Below, piece by piece: positions 53,498 through 62,585 of a DNA stretch of 64,000 nt (positions are counted from its first letter, which is position 1; each line of letters opens with the position of its first letter). The DNA is from Candidatus Terasakiella magnetica (GTDB lineage Bacteria; Pseudomonadota; Alphaproteobacteria; Rhodospirillales; Terasakiellaceae). The notes beneath the pieces are model-generated. The model did not search any database, had not been told where the DNA came from, and was given only the letters and a program-made list of their open reading frames with translations. Location: positions 62,001 through 126,000 of the forward strand of contig NZ_FLYE01000045.1 of assembly GCF_900093605.1 (NCBI RefSeq). Direction: 5' to 3'. The translations under genes and the position numbers were made by a program.

Positions 53498-53571
53498 CAT
53501 TGAATACTGCCGTTTTTTAACTTTTCTGGCAAGTCTTGAACTTGAGAAAATAATACCTATAGGCTTTTATT

Positions 53572-54345
53572 TCACTTGCCTTTGGCGATGAAAAATCCGT
53601 TTTTAAAACCGTCTTTTCCATAAAGGAATTCATCACCTTGGGGCGTTTTTACCGTGCCACCTGCGCCCAAGACAACGGCTTGTCCTGCACCTGTGTCCCA
53701 TTCCATTGTCGGGCCAAAACGGGGATAGACATCTGCAATCCCTTCTGCAACCTGACAAAACTTAATGGAGGAGCCAGAAGAAACTTCATCTGCCACCTTG
53801 AAGTCTTTGAGGTAGTCATCAACTTCTGGCGTTTTATGAGAGCGACTGACAACGGCAACGATGCCTTCGCTTGGGGCAGTGCGCACAGAAATGGGTTTGA
53901 CTTCACCATCAGCTTCTTTAACAAAAGCGCCATATTCAAGTGAACCCCAGAACATACGATCAAGGGCAGGGGCATGGACAACGCCAAAGATGGGGCGGCG
54001 GTTTTCATCAATCAACGCGATATTGACGGTAAACTCATCTTTTTTAGAGATAAATTGTTTTGTGCCATCAACCGGGTCCACCAGCCAGAACATCTTGCCT
54101 TCTACATCGGGGCAATCGCCTGCACTAAAGGCTTCTTCAGCCACAACAGGTACATCAGGGGCCAGTGCTTTTAGCACAGGGGTAATGATCGCTTCGGCCT
54201 TACGGTCTGCTTCAGTAACTGGAGATTCATCTTTTTTGGAATAGATTTCAAAATCTGTTTGATAGATTTCCATCGTCAGGTCGCCAGCTTGGCGGGTGAC
54301 GTCAAGCAGCTTTTTAATTACCGCTTCGTTTAGTGTGAAACTCAC
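53572..54345 (-). CDS. cysQ: 3'(2'),5'-bisphosphate nucleotidase CysQ
   Basis: CysQ removes the 3'-phosphate of PAP formed in sulfate assimilation. The 257-residue protein is an inositol-monophosphatase-fold enzyme: SPVTEADRKAEAIITP, VPVVAEEAF, the metal motif WLVDPVDGTKQFI and the late AEGIADVYPRFGPTMEWDTGAGQAV. The start is GTG at 54345 after CTGGAGAATTTAA. It lies 34 bases after the Memo-AMMECR1 gene on the same strand. Confidence 0.94.
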   Translation of the reverse strand: MSFTLNEAVIKKLLDVTRQAGDLTMEIYQTDFEIYSKKDESPVTEADRKAEAIITPVLKALAPDVPVVAEEAFSAGDCPDVEGKMFWLVDPVDGTKQFISKKDEFTVNIALIDENRRPIFGVVHAPALDRMFWGSLEYGAFVKEADGEVKPISVRTAPSEGIVAVVSRSHKTPEVDDYLKDFKVADEVSSGSSIKFCQVAEGIADVYPRFGPTMEWDTGAGQAVVLGAGGTVKTPQGDEFLYGKDGFKNGFFIAKGK

Positions 54346-54379
54346 TTAAATTCTCCAGTTTGTATGTGGAATTTGATTT

Positions 54380-55828
54380 CTAGCTGTCTTGCCATAATTT
54401 TTCCGGCTCGTCCAGATGTTCTGAATGAACACCTTCCGTAATAAAACGCCAGGCCTTAAAATCCCCCGACCAATGATCAGCGCCAAGTCCGGCTTTGAGC
54501 TTAAGGTGGGTGATGAATTGTTTTTTATCGGGCAGTTTTTCCCAAACAGATGGCAGGAAGAGCGCACGTTTCATACCGTCTTGAATGATCAACCCATCAA
54601 TATTGGGGCGCAATTGTGCCAAAAGGTCGTCTTCATCCTTGAAATGCAGCGGAAACGATGGTGAGAGAACTGAGATATGCAGGCTCAGGTCCTTGAGCTC
54701 ATCTTGTGAGATTTGGGGGAAACGCGGGTCTTGAAAACCGGCCTTGAAGGCATTGTCAGCAATGTCGCTTGCCAAAGGTGCATGGGCTTGGAGTGAGCCG
54801 ATACAACCGCGTAAATTGCCACTGTCCTTTTCAATTGTCACAAAGGAAGCGCCTGCTTCTTTTAAGCTGGCAGGAAAGCTTGAGAGATCGATCTTAATAG
54901 CTTCGCCATGGCTGACACCGCGTTTAATAGAGGCTGCAGCAATTTGTAAAAGCGTGTGGCCATGCCTTTCTAAAATCGCTTTGGTTTTTAGGGCAAAGGT
55001 TTCATGAGGGCTTGGCTGATGCCCACCGCTTAACATCCACGAGCCATAACCAACCACACGGTCTTTTGTTCCTGCGGTATCACCGGAGTTGCGCACATCT
55101 AATGTGGTGATGTCCATGCCCCGGGCTTTGGCGGTTTCAAGCAGGCCTTTTAGGGGAATGCGCCCACAGGCTTGATCATTACCGATTTGGTTACCATCAA
55201 AATTCTCAATTGCCTTTAGGGTGCGCAGGTCTAAGTCTTGGCAGGCGTCATAGTCAAGAAAGTGCGACAGGTCTGTACTGATCACAATAAGGGTTTCTTG
55301 GCCCCCCCAAACAGCCTCTAGAACATCGGCAACTTCCTTGGGGGAGGCTTGCCCAACAACAAGGGGCAGCAGGGTAAATTCAGTAATGATAGATTGTAAA
55401 AAAGGCAGGTGGACTTCCAGACTATGTTCTTCCACATGGGTGGGATCAAAGCTAAAGACTTGCGGTAGCTTTGCCACCTTATTGGTCAATGTTTTATCAA
55501 GCGGCACGCGCCCAAGTGGGGTTTCATAATAATCCGCACTGCAAAGGGCCAGCCCACCAACAGGAACGCGATGACACGGACCAAGCAAGACCACGCGTTT
55601 GATGGTGTCTTTTAAAGGCAGTAGTTTGATATAGGCGCTTGCTGCAACAGACCCGCTATAGACATAACCCGCATGGGGGACAATCAGGGCCTTGGGAAGG
55701 GGCTCGCCTTCTTTGGGAGCATGAGTTGTTTGAGCTGATTTGAAAAAGCTTTCAAGATCATGGCGTAAAACATCTGGCTTATCAGGATAAAATGCCCCGG
55801 CAACGGCGGCTGCGCGAACACGTGCCAT
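54380..55828 (-). CDS. AmmeMemoRadiSam system fusion protein: Memo (B) plus AMMECR1 (A)
   Basis: This 482-residue protein joins two conserved families. Residues about 1-270 are a Memo-like domain (RAAAVAGAFYPDKPDVLRHDLESFF, LIVPHAGYVYSGSVAASAY, LLGPCHRVP, VEEHSLEVHLPFLQ, STDLSHFLDYDACQ). Residues about 295-470 are an AMMECR1 domain (ASFVTIEKDSGNLRGCIGSLQAH, FQDPRFPQISQDELKDLSLHISVLS). The radical SAM partner is at 58125. The joint function of the three parts is unknown; Memo has a metal-binding, dioxygenase-like fold. ATG 55828 has a GAGGG ribosome site. Confidence 0.92.
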   Translation of the reverse strand: MARVRAAAVAGAFYPDKPDVLRHDLESFFKSAQTTHAPKEGEPLPKALIVPHAGYVYSGSVAASAYIKLLPLKDTIKRVVLLGPCHRVPVGGLALCSADYYETPLGRVPLDKTLTNKVAKLPQVFSFDPTHVEEHSLEVHLPFLQSIITEFTLLPLVVGQASPKEVADVLEAVWGGQETLIVISTDLSHFLDYDACQDLDLRTLKAIENFDGNQIGNDQACGRIPLKGLLETAKARGMDITTLDVRNSGDTAGTKDRVVGYGSWMLSGGHQPSPHETFALKTKAILERHGHTLLQIAAASIKRGVSHGEAIKIDLSSFPASLKEAGASFVTIEKDSGNLRGCIGSLQAHAPLASDIADNAFKAGFQDPRFPQISQDELKDLSLHISVLSPSFPLHFKDEDDLLAQLRPNIDGLIIQDGMKRALFLPSVWEKLPDKKQFITHLKLKAGLGADHWSGDFKAWRFITEGVHSEHLDEPEKLWQDS

Positions 55829-55877
55829 CAAACAACCCTCAGTAAAATTTAAATTTTCTCTTGTTTAAGTTTACGCC

Positions 55878-56645
55878 CTAGAGGCGGTTTTGGGCAAGCC
55901 ATTGGTCCAAAATCTTTTGGATGCTGCCGTCTTTGCGCATCTTAATGAGCTCAACACTAAATTGCGTAGCAAGTTTTTTATGATCAAGCGCTTTGGAAAA
56001 TGTCAGGTAGCTCGGCACGGATTGAACGGGAGGCTGAATTTCCCTGATGTCGTTTTCTAAGCCAGCTTTGCGAATATTGTGATAGGCAACAAATTGGCTA
56101 AGCGGAACGGTATCAACACGTTTGCCTTTTAGCAATTCCAAGAGGTGGATATCATCATTACCTGTAAAGCTATTCACCAACTGGTTTTGTTTGATTAAAT
56201 TATCAATGACAGGGCCGTAACTGACTTTACGACGCGTTGCCGTGGTTGAGGCTTTGCCCAATGTAATATCTTCAAGGCTGTTGAGGTGGCTTGAGCTATT
56301 TACAAAAAGGGAGACTTTTTGAACAATCAGCGGCACAGCGGAATAATAAAGGAACTTCTCACGCGCAGGTGTTTTATAGGCGGTGAACAGCATATCCACA
56401 CTGCCTTTTCTCACCAGTTCGAGCGCGCGTGCCCATGGATAGACCTCAACCTCGACTTCCATACCAAGGCGTGCGGCAAGTTTACGCACGGTTTGAACGG
56501 AGATGCCATCGGCTTTTTGATTTTCATTTTCATAAGAATAGGGCGGAAAGTGCAAAGTCGCCGCACGAAGTGTCTGGGCTTGAACGGTTGAGATAACCGT
56601 TAGCGACAGTAAAAATGAAACAACTAGACCGTATAGAAACTTCAA
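55878..56645 (-). CDS. Periplasmic amino-acid-type solute-binding protein (SBP family 3), orphan
   Basis: This 255-residue exported protein has a signal (LYGLVVSFLLSLTVISTVQA). The binding fold is clear (LRAATLHFPPYSYENENQKADGISVQTVRKLAARLGMEVEVEVYPWARALELVRKG split over two lobes; VDMLFTAYKTPAREKFLYYS). The PWxRALxxVxxGxxD pattern is typical of this environmental subgroup. No ABC permease or ATPase is near. It sits inside the AmmeMemoRadiSam neighbourhood, which may be accidental. Confidence 0.85.
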   Translation of the reverse strand: MKFLYGLVVSFLLSLTVISTVQAQTLRAATLHFPPYSYENENQKADGISVQTVRKLAARLGMEVEVEVYPWARALELVRKGSVDMLFTAYKTPAREKFLYYSAVPLIVQKVSLFVNSSSHLNSLEDITLGKASTTATRRKVSYGPVIDNLIKQNQLVNSFTGNDDIHLLELLKGKRVDTVPLSQFVAYHNIRKAGLENDIREIQPPVQSVPSYLTFSKALDHKKLATQFSVELIKMRKDGSIQKILDQWLAQNRL

Positions 56646-56814
56646 TAGCCAAACCCTGAATTTAATATTTCTTTTACTTTATATAAAAAATGGAATGAAG
56701 GGAACTGTTTTAAAGAATGCATACTATTATGTGCTAAGTCTCTTTTAAGGCTTGAATATTCCTGAGGGTGCGCCATACTTTAGGGCAGTGATAAAAAATA
56801 ATAATTGCCGTGCT

Positions 56815-58083
56815 ATGACAGATAATAAACAAGACATAAAAGTTCTCATTGTTGAAGATACACAGTTTTTCCGCGAAACTTTAAAAAAACAAATTGAGGA
56901 CAAACTCGGTTTTTCCGTAATTACGGCAAAGACTTATGCAGAGGCCTGTGGCCTGATTTTGGAACATGGGCACGAGATTTATCTCGCCCTGCTTGACCTG
57001 CATTTACCAGATGCTGCTAATGGGGAAATTGTTGATTTTGCCATTGATCAGAAAATCCCCTGTGTTGTTGTCTCTGGGCATTTTAACGAGAGTATCCGTG
57101 AAGAACTCGCTCATAAGAACATTATTGATTATGTCATTAAAAAAGGCCCAGTCAGTATTGATGATGCGGTCACGGCAGTCAGACGAATCTATAGAAACCA
57201 GTTTGTGAAAATCCTCATCGTGGATGATTCTCAAACCGCACGCGCACAATTAAGATATTTACTTTCCGGTTATCGCTTCCAGATTTTGGAGGCTGCCGAT
57301 GGTACGGATGCTTTGCGGGTTTTGCAGGAACATCCAGATGTGAAGCTTTCCATTATTGACTACAACATGCCCAATATGAACGGCTGTGATTTGGTTGAAG
57401 AAATTCGTTTGAATTATTCTCGCCAAAATATGGCAATTATTGGTATTTCAGGCCAAGGCAGTAGCCTGCTTTCAACAGAATATATCAAGCTGGGTGCCAA
57501 TGATTTCTTGAATAAACCCTTCTTGAAGGAAGAGATTTATTGTCGTGTGACGCAAAACCTTGAAATGCTCGACCATATCGAGATGTTGGAAGACGCGCTC
57601 ATTACTGATCATTTGACAGGCTTGAAAAACCGCCGCTATTTGTTTGAACGCGGCGCCATCATCCATAATGAGGCAAAATCATCAGGTTATTCCTGTGTTT
57701 GCGCCATGTTGGATATTGATAAATTTAAGCAGGTTAACGATAGCAAAGGTCACGGTGCAGGTGATATAGTCCTTAAAGAAACAGCGACCATTTTAAAGAA
57801 ACGCTTTGGCGAACATGGTGTTGTTGCGCGCTTTGGCGGGGATGAATTCTGTATCGTGATGTTGTGTGAGGATGTGGAATGGGCCAAGGATCAGTTTGAA
57901 GATTTAAGGGCCGAAATTGAAGGTCATATCATTAAACATTTTGCAGGCCCTATATCGATTACCACCAGTATTGGCCTGACCGCTGCACTCACCGATAGTC
58001 TTGAAAACTCGATCTCCATTGCTGATGAATGTCTATATAAGTCGAAAGTGATGGGGCGAAATAAAGTCACAGTTTCGCGTTAA
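56815..58083 (+). CDS. Diguanylate cyclase with two receiver domains (REC-REC-GGDEF)
   Basis: This is a 422-residue PleD-like protein. The first receiver (residues 8-125) has phosphoacceptor Asp61 in LLDLHLPD; the second (131-250) has Asp182 in IIDYNMPNMNG. The C-terminal cyclase domain has TDHLTGLKNRRYLFERG and an intact GGDEF at 341-345, so it should make c-di-GMP. The RxxD inhibitory site before GGDEF is absent. It could oppose the REC-EAL protein at 29494. The start at 56815 lacks a strong ribosome site. Confidence 0.92.
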   Translation: MTDNKQDIKVLIVEDTQFFRETLKKQIEDKLGFSVITAKTYAEACGLILEHGHEIYLALLDLHLPDAANGEIVDFAIDQKIPCVVVSGHFNESIREELAHKNIIDYVIKKGPVSIDDAVTAVRRIYRNQFVKILIVDDSQTARAQLRYLLSGYRFQILEAADGTDALRVLQEHPDVKLSIIDYNMPNMNGCDLVEEIRLNYSRQNMAIIGISGQGSSLLSTEYIKLGANDFLNKPFLKEEIYCRVTQNLEMLDHIEMLEDALITDHLTGLKNRRYLFERGAIIHNEAKSSGYSCVCAMLDIDKFKQVNDSKGHGAGDIVLKETATILKKRFGEHGVVARFGGDEFCIVMLCEDVEWAKDQFEDLRAEIEGHIIKHFAGPISITTSIGLTAALTDSLENSISIADECLYKSKVMGRNKVTVSR

Positions 58084-58124
58084 TCTGTTAGAGTAAAAAT
58101 CTAAGAAATAGACGCAGGTGAAAG

Positions 58125-59189
58125 ATGGATTTCCCGGCACGATATTGGCACGCACTTGAAGATGGGCGCATCCAATGCGACCTGTGCCCGCGTGATTGTA
58201 AAATCAAACCGGGCCAGCGTGGTTTATGTTTTGTGCGCGCCAATATAGATGGCAAAATGGCCCTGACGACTTATGGACGCTCCAGCGGCTTTTGCATTGA
58301 TCCGGTTGAAAAAAAGCCCTTAAACCATTTTTATCCCGGCACACCGATCCTGTCTTTTGGCACAGCGGGCTGCAATCTCACCTGTAAATTCTGTCAGAAC
58401 CACGATATTTCCAAATCACGTGCTTTTGATAAGTTGCAAAGTAAAGCCAGCCCAGAGATGATTGCACAGGCGTGTGTGAAAATAAAATGCAAGTCGGTGG
58501 CTTTTACATATAATGATCCGGTGATTTTTTTAGAATATGCGGTGGATGTGGCTAAGGCGTGCCGTGCGCGTGGTATTAAAACCGTGGCGGTGAGTGCAGG
58601 TTATATCCATGATGAGGCACGCAAAGAATTTTTCAGCCATATGGATGCCGCCAATATTGATTTAAAAGCTTTTCAGGAAGAGTTTTATCACAAGCTTTGC
58701 AGTGCCCATCTAGATAACATCCTTGAAACATTGGTTTATTTAAAACATGAAACCAATGTCTGGTTTGAAATTACCGACCTGCTTATCCCCGGTGAAAATG
58801 ACAGCGCTGAAGAAATTGATGCCATGACCAAATGGGTGGTGAAAGAATTGGGCGTTGATGTACCCATGCATTTCAGTGCCTTTCACCCCGATTGGAAAAT
58901 GCTGGATAAACCGCGCACGCCTGCGCAGTCTTTAATTCGTGCACGTGAAATTGCCCTTAAAAATGGCGTGCGTTATGCCTATACGGGCAATGTTCATCAT
59001 GAAGAGGGCGATACGACTTATTGCCATGGCTGCGGTGAGGTTTTGATCAAACGTGATTGGTATGAGCTCTCACAATATAATCTCACATCCGATGGCAAGT
59101 GCCTTAAATGTGGGGAGGCTTGTGCCGGGCGGTTTGAAGGGGAAGCAGGCGATTGGGGCCGCAAGAGGATGCCTTTGCGGTTTCGCTAA
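58125..59189 (+). CDS. amrS: AmmeMemoRadiSam system radical SAM enzyme
   Basis: This 354-residue enzyme has the radical SAM cluster motif CNLTCKFCQN inside FGTAGCNLTCKFCQNHDIS. An N-terminal Cys-rich segment (CDLCPRDCKIKPGQRGLC) and a C-terminal pair of CxxC motifs (CHGCGEVL, CLKCGEAC) suggest extra metal sites. Its family (related to pyruvate-formate-lyase-activating-like enzymes) is defined by co-occurrence with Memo and AMMECR1 genes; here the fused partner is 2.3 kb upstream on the other strand. The substrate is unknown. AGGTGAAAG is a good ribosome site. Confidence 0.93.
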   Translation: MDFPARYWHALEDGRIQCDLCPRDCKIKPGQRGLCFVRANIDGKMALTTYGRSSGFCIDPVEKKPLNHFYPGTPILSFGTAGCNLTCKFCQNHDISKSRAFDKLQSKASPEMIAQACVKIKCKSVAFTYNDPVIFLEYAVDVAKACRARGIKTVAVSAGYIHDEARKEFFSHMDAANIDLKAFQEEFYHKLCSAHLDNILETLVYLKHETNVWFEITDLLIPGENDSAEEIDAMTKWVVKELGVDVPMHFSAFHPDWKMLDKPRTPAQSLIRAREIALKNGVRYAYTGNVHHEEGDTTYCHGCGEVLIKRDWYELSQYNLTSDGKCLKCGEACAGRFEGEAGDWGRKRMPLRFR

Positions 59190-59318
59190 ATTAGAAAAAC
59201 GTATGATTTTTTATTTATTTTCCATGAAATTGAATAAACCTAACTTTTTTATGGTTCCTTTCAGGGAAACTTCCCGCTAACCTGTGAAAAATGACGATAG
59301 AATAAAAATGAGGATTTC

Positions 59319-60824
59319 ATGAAAATTTCGTTTACCAAACCGGGTTTGCCGGAAACTGGCGTACTTGTTGTGACAGGCTTTGACGGCGGTGAATTTTCCG
59401 ATAGCGCAAAAGCAATTGATAAGGTGGTTGATGGTACTTTGTCGCGCGCAGCAAAGGTTGCGAAATTTAAAGGCAAAACAGGCGAGATGGTCTCACTGCT
59501 GGCTCCTGCGGGAACAAAGCTTGAGCGTGTTTTGCTGGTGGGTGCAGGCAAAGAGAAAAAGCTTGATCTCCTCACAGCTGAAAAACTCGGCGGTACTATT
59601 TATATGGCCCTTGCCGGTAAACAGCCCCGCACGGTTACCATTGCCTATGATGCGGTTGAAGAAAGCAACGGTCGGGTTTGGGAAGAAGCCGCCCATGTGG
59701 CTTTTGGCGCTTTGTTGCGTAGCTTCCGCTTTGATAAATACCGCACTAAAGAAGAGGCAGATAAGAAACCATCCATTCGTGCACTTAAAATCATGACCCC
59801 AAGCGGTGGTCGTGCGCGAAAAGCCTTTGATGTACTTTCCAAAGTGGTTGATGGTGTCTTTTTAACCCGTAATCTGGTTTCTGAACCTGCCAATATCCTT
59901 TACCCTGAAAGCTTTGCTGATACGTGCCGTGAACTTTCAGAGCTGGGCGTGGAAGTAAATGTTCTGGGCGAGGCTGAAATGCATAAGCTCAATATGGGCG
60001 CTTTGTTAGGTGTGGGCCAAGGTAGTGTGCGCGAATCTAAGCTCGTGACCATGCGTTGGAATGGTGTGCAGGGCCGTGGACGCAAGGCACAGGCCACACA
60101 AATCGCCTTTGTCGGTAAAGGGGTGACCTTTGATACGGGCGGGATCAGCATTAAGCCTTCTGGCGGTATGGAAGATATGAAATGGGATATGGGCGGTGCT
60201 GGTACGGTAACGGGCCTGATGAAAGCACTGGCGGGGCGCAAGGCTGAGGTCAATGTGGTCGGCGTGATCGGACTTGTTGAAAATATGCCCGATGGCAACG
60301 CACAGCGCCCGGGTGATGTGGTAACTTCCATGTCGGGGCAAACCATTGAGGTGATTAACACCGATGCAGAAGGGCGTTTGGTGCTGGCGGATGCCTTGAC
60401 CTATACCCAAGAAGAGTTTGAGCCTAAAACAATGATCAATCTGGCTACCCTGACAGGTGCGATGTTGGTCTCGCTTGGGAATGAGCGCGCAGGCGTTTTT
60501 GCCAATGATGAAGAACTTGCCGAACAGCTTAAAAAGGCGGGCGATGATACGGGGGAGAAAGTCTGGCCTTTTCCTATGGATAGTGCCTATGATGATTTGC
60601 TCAAATCTAAAATTGCCGATATGAAAAATACCGGCGGGCGTTTTGCCGGCAGTATTTCAGCAGCAAAATTCCTTCAGCGTTTTGTCAAAGACACCAAATG
60701 GGCCCATATTGATATTGCCGGTATGGCATGGTCAAATAAGGAACGCCCAACCGTGCCGCAAGGTGGCACAGGTTATGGCGTGCGTTTGCTGGACCGTTTG
60801 GTTGCCAAATATTACGAAGCTTAA
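59319..60824 (+). CDS. pepA: Leucyl aminopeptidase PepA
   Basis: This 501-residue M17 cytosol aminopeptidase has two zinc/manganese ions. The catalytic domain has VGKGVTFDTGGISIKPSGGMEDMKWDMGG, split around the metal ligands, and the signature VINTDAEGRLVLADAL. The N-terminal 170 residues are the smaller regulatory domain. In E. coli PepA also binds DNA. It is followed after 12 bases by holC, a common pairing in proteobacteria. Confidence 0.95.
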   Translation: MKISFTKPGLPETGVLVVTGFDGGEFSDSAKAIDKVVDGTLSRAAKVAKFKGKTGEMVSLLAPAGTKLERVLLVGAGKEKKLDLLTAEKLGGTIYMALAGKQPRTVTIAYDAVEESNGRVWEEAAHVAFGALLRSFRFDKYRTKEEADKKPSIRALKIMTPSGGRARKAFDVLSKVVDGVFLTRNLVSEPANILYPESFADTCRELSELGVEVNVLGEAEMHKLNMGALLGVGQGSVRESKLVTMRWNGVQGRGRKAQATQIAFVGKGVTFDTGGISIKPSGGMEDMKWDMGGAGTVTGLMKALAGRKAEVNVVGVIGLVENMPDGNAQRPGDVVTSMSGQTIEVINTDAEGRLVLADALTYTQEEFEPKTMINLATLTGAMLVSLGNERAGVFANDEELAEQLKKAGDDTGEKVWPFPMDSAYDDLLKSKIADMKNTGGRFAGSISAAKFLQRFVKDTKWAHIDIAGMAWSNKERPTVPQGGTGYGVRLLDRLVAKYYEA

Positions 60825-60836
60825 GGTTTTTATAGA

Positions 60837-61286
60837 GTGACGGATATCGCGTTTTATCACCTGACGAAATTCTCGTTGGAACAGGCATTGCCCAAACTGT
60901 TGGAAAAAACCCTGCAGGTGGGAAAACGCGCCGTTGTTCAAGTCAGCAGCAAAGAGCGCGCTGAAGCCTTGGCGAATGACCTGTGGACCTATAGTGCTGA
61001 GAGTTGGTTGCCCCATGGCACGCAAAAAGATGGTCATGCCGAAAAACAACCCATTTGGATTACGCCAGAGACTGAAAACCCCAACGGGGCGCAATTCCTG
61101 TTTTTAAGTGAGGGGACACAGAGTAGCGAGCTGCCTTCATATGAGCGCTGTTTTGTGGTGTTTGATGGGCGCAGTGATATGGCTGTTCAAAAAGCCCGCG
61201 AGCAATGGAAAACTTATAAGGATGGCGGGCATGAGCTGGCTTATTGGCAACAGACCGATACGGGCGGCTGGGAGAAAAAAGCTTAA
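60837..61286 (+). CDS. holC: DNA polymerase III chi subunit HolC
   Basis: HolC links the clamp-loader psi subunit to single-stranded-binding protein. The 149-residue protein opens with the family pattern DIAFYHLTKFSLEQALPKLLEKTL, followed by RAVVQVSSKERAEALANDLWTY, SWLPHGT and RCFVVFDG. The start is GTG at 60837. Located right after pepA as in many proteobacteria. Confidence 0.92.
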   Translation: MTDIAFYHLTKFSLEQALPKLLEKTLQVGKRAVVQVSSKERAEALANDLWTYSAESWLPHGTQKDGHAEKQPIWITPETENPNGAQFLFLSEGTQSSELPSYERCFVVFDGRSDMAVQKAREQWKTYKDGGHELAYWQQTDTGGWEKKA

Positions 61287-61298
61287 AGAGTCTGAGCT

Positions 61299-62093
61299 TT
61301 ATAGCCCTTTGGCAAAGTCGCTTAAGTAACGCAAACCCTGTATGGCGCGGCTGCCATACCATGAGGTCATTTCCCCATCAATAATATGCAGTTTATCAGC
61401 GGGTACCTTATAGGTTTGCGCAAATTCTTTAAGATGCTCGCTTTTAAATAAAAACGGCTCACTTGAAAATAATACCGCATCAACCTGATCTAAAATGCCA
61501 GTTTCCAAATCAATCTCGGGATAGCGTATATCACTTTCTTGAGGATAGGTGATCATATTGGCAATCTTTAAAGATTGGGAGATATAGGTCTCTGGCGCAA
61601 TGGTCATCCACGGCTCTTTCCAGATGAAATAGAGCACTTTTTTCTCATCAAGCTCCATGGCGCTCAGTTGCGCTTGGGTTTGGGCGGCTTGTAACTCACT
61701 GATTAAACGCGCAGCTTCACCTTTGCGATCAAAGATATTTCCAATGAGGCTAAAAAGGTCGATGTTATCGGCTGGTTTATTGGGGTGGGTGACCACAATA
61801 TGGGGAATGAGCTTTGAGAGTTCTTCCACCAGCTCTTTGGGGTTTTCATCGATATTGACGATCAGATGGGTTGCTTTGAGCTTTTTAACTTTTTCAAGGT
61901 TAACCTGCTTGGTGCCGCCAATGCTTTTAACCTGTTTGACTTGCTCTTTGGGGTGAACGCAAAAAGCGGTGCGTCCCACAAGGTTTCCCCCAAGCCCCAT
62001 ATCAAATAGAAGCTCGGTAATGCTGGGTACTAAAGAGATAATACGTGCATCAGTTGCTGGATTATGTTGAGTGCCTATGGCATCAATAAACAT
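61299..62093 (-). CDS. BtuF-like cobalamin/metal-chelate binding protein
   Basis: This 264-residue protein is of the class III (helical-backbone) binding family: ARIISLVPSITELLFDMGLGGNLVGRTAFCVHP, KSIGGTKQVNLEKVKKLKATHLIVN, and the late SEPFLFKSEHL. No signal peptide is visible, which is odd for a periplasmic binder; a group of cytosolic BtuF-like proteins exists. No btuCD genes are near. It converges on holC. Confidence 0.83.
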   Translation of the reverse strand: MFIDAIGTQHNPATDARIISLVPSITELLFDMGLGGNLVGRTAFCVHPKEQVKQVKSIGGTKQVNLEKVKKLKATHLIVNIDENPKELVEELSKLIPHIVVTHPNKPADNIDLFSLIGNIFDRKGEAARLISELQAAQTQAQLSAMELDEKKVLYFIWKEPWMTIAPETYISQSLKIANMITYPQESDIRYPEIDLETGILDQVDAVLFSSEPFLFKSEHLKEFAQTYKVPADKLHIIDGEMTSWYGSRAIQGLRYLSDFAKGL

Positions 62094-62111
62094 GGATAAA
62101 GGCCAGAAGGC

Positions 62112-62417
62112 TTAATCAATGATGTTAAACAATGTGTCAAAACGTGACAGTTTAAACATGCGTTTCACAAGGTTGTTGGCACCACGAATGGAAAGCCTGA
62201 TCCCACATTGTTGTGCAGCTTCTTGAAGCTCTAACATCATGCCAAGGCCAGAAGAGTCGATATATTCAAATTCATCAACGTCTAAAATCCATTCCTTTTT
62301 TTCGGACTGTGGCATTGCATCAGCAATCTCAAGCATTTTAGGACGAGAAGATGATTTAATATTCCCGTAGAAAGCCACACGTTTTACGTTACCTTCGTCT
62401 AAAAGAGAATATTCCAT
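62112..62417 (-). CDS. STAS-domain protein (anti-sigma-factor-antagonist type)
   Basis: This is a 101-residue single STAS domain. The phosphorylatable Ser lies in VDEFEYIDSSGLGMMLELQEAA. Such proteins switch partners with serine kinases or act in membrane organisation pathways. No kinase or phosphatase gene is adjacent. It is 18 bases upstream of the BtuF-like gene on the same strand. Confidence 0.88.
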   Translation of the reverse strand: MEYSLLDEGNVKRVAFYGNIKSSSRPKMLEIADAMPQSEKKEWILDVDEFEYIDSSGLGMMLELQEAAQQCGIRLSIRGANNLVKRMFKLSRFDTLFNIID

Positions 62418-62585
62418 GTGTGACCTTTTTGAGTTTGATTCTTAATGTTGTTCGTAAACTAGACAGATTTCACAACGAATACAAGTGTCTATAGTTGTAT
62501 GTCTATTGATCCTTTACGCTATTTACACTTATATCAAAATGCTAATCAAGTATATACTCTGTGCAAATACCTACTTTAAAGGGAT

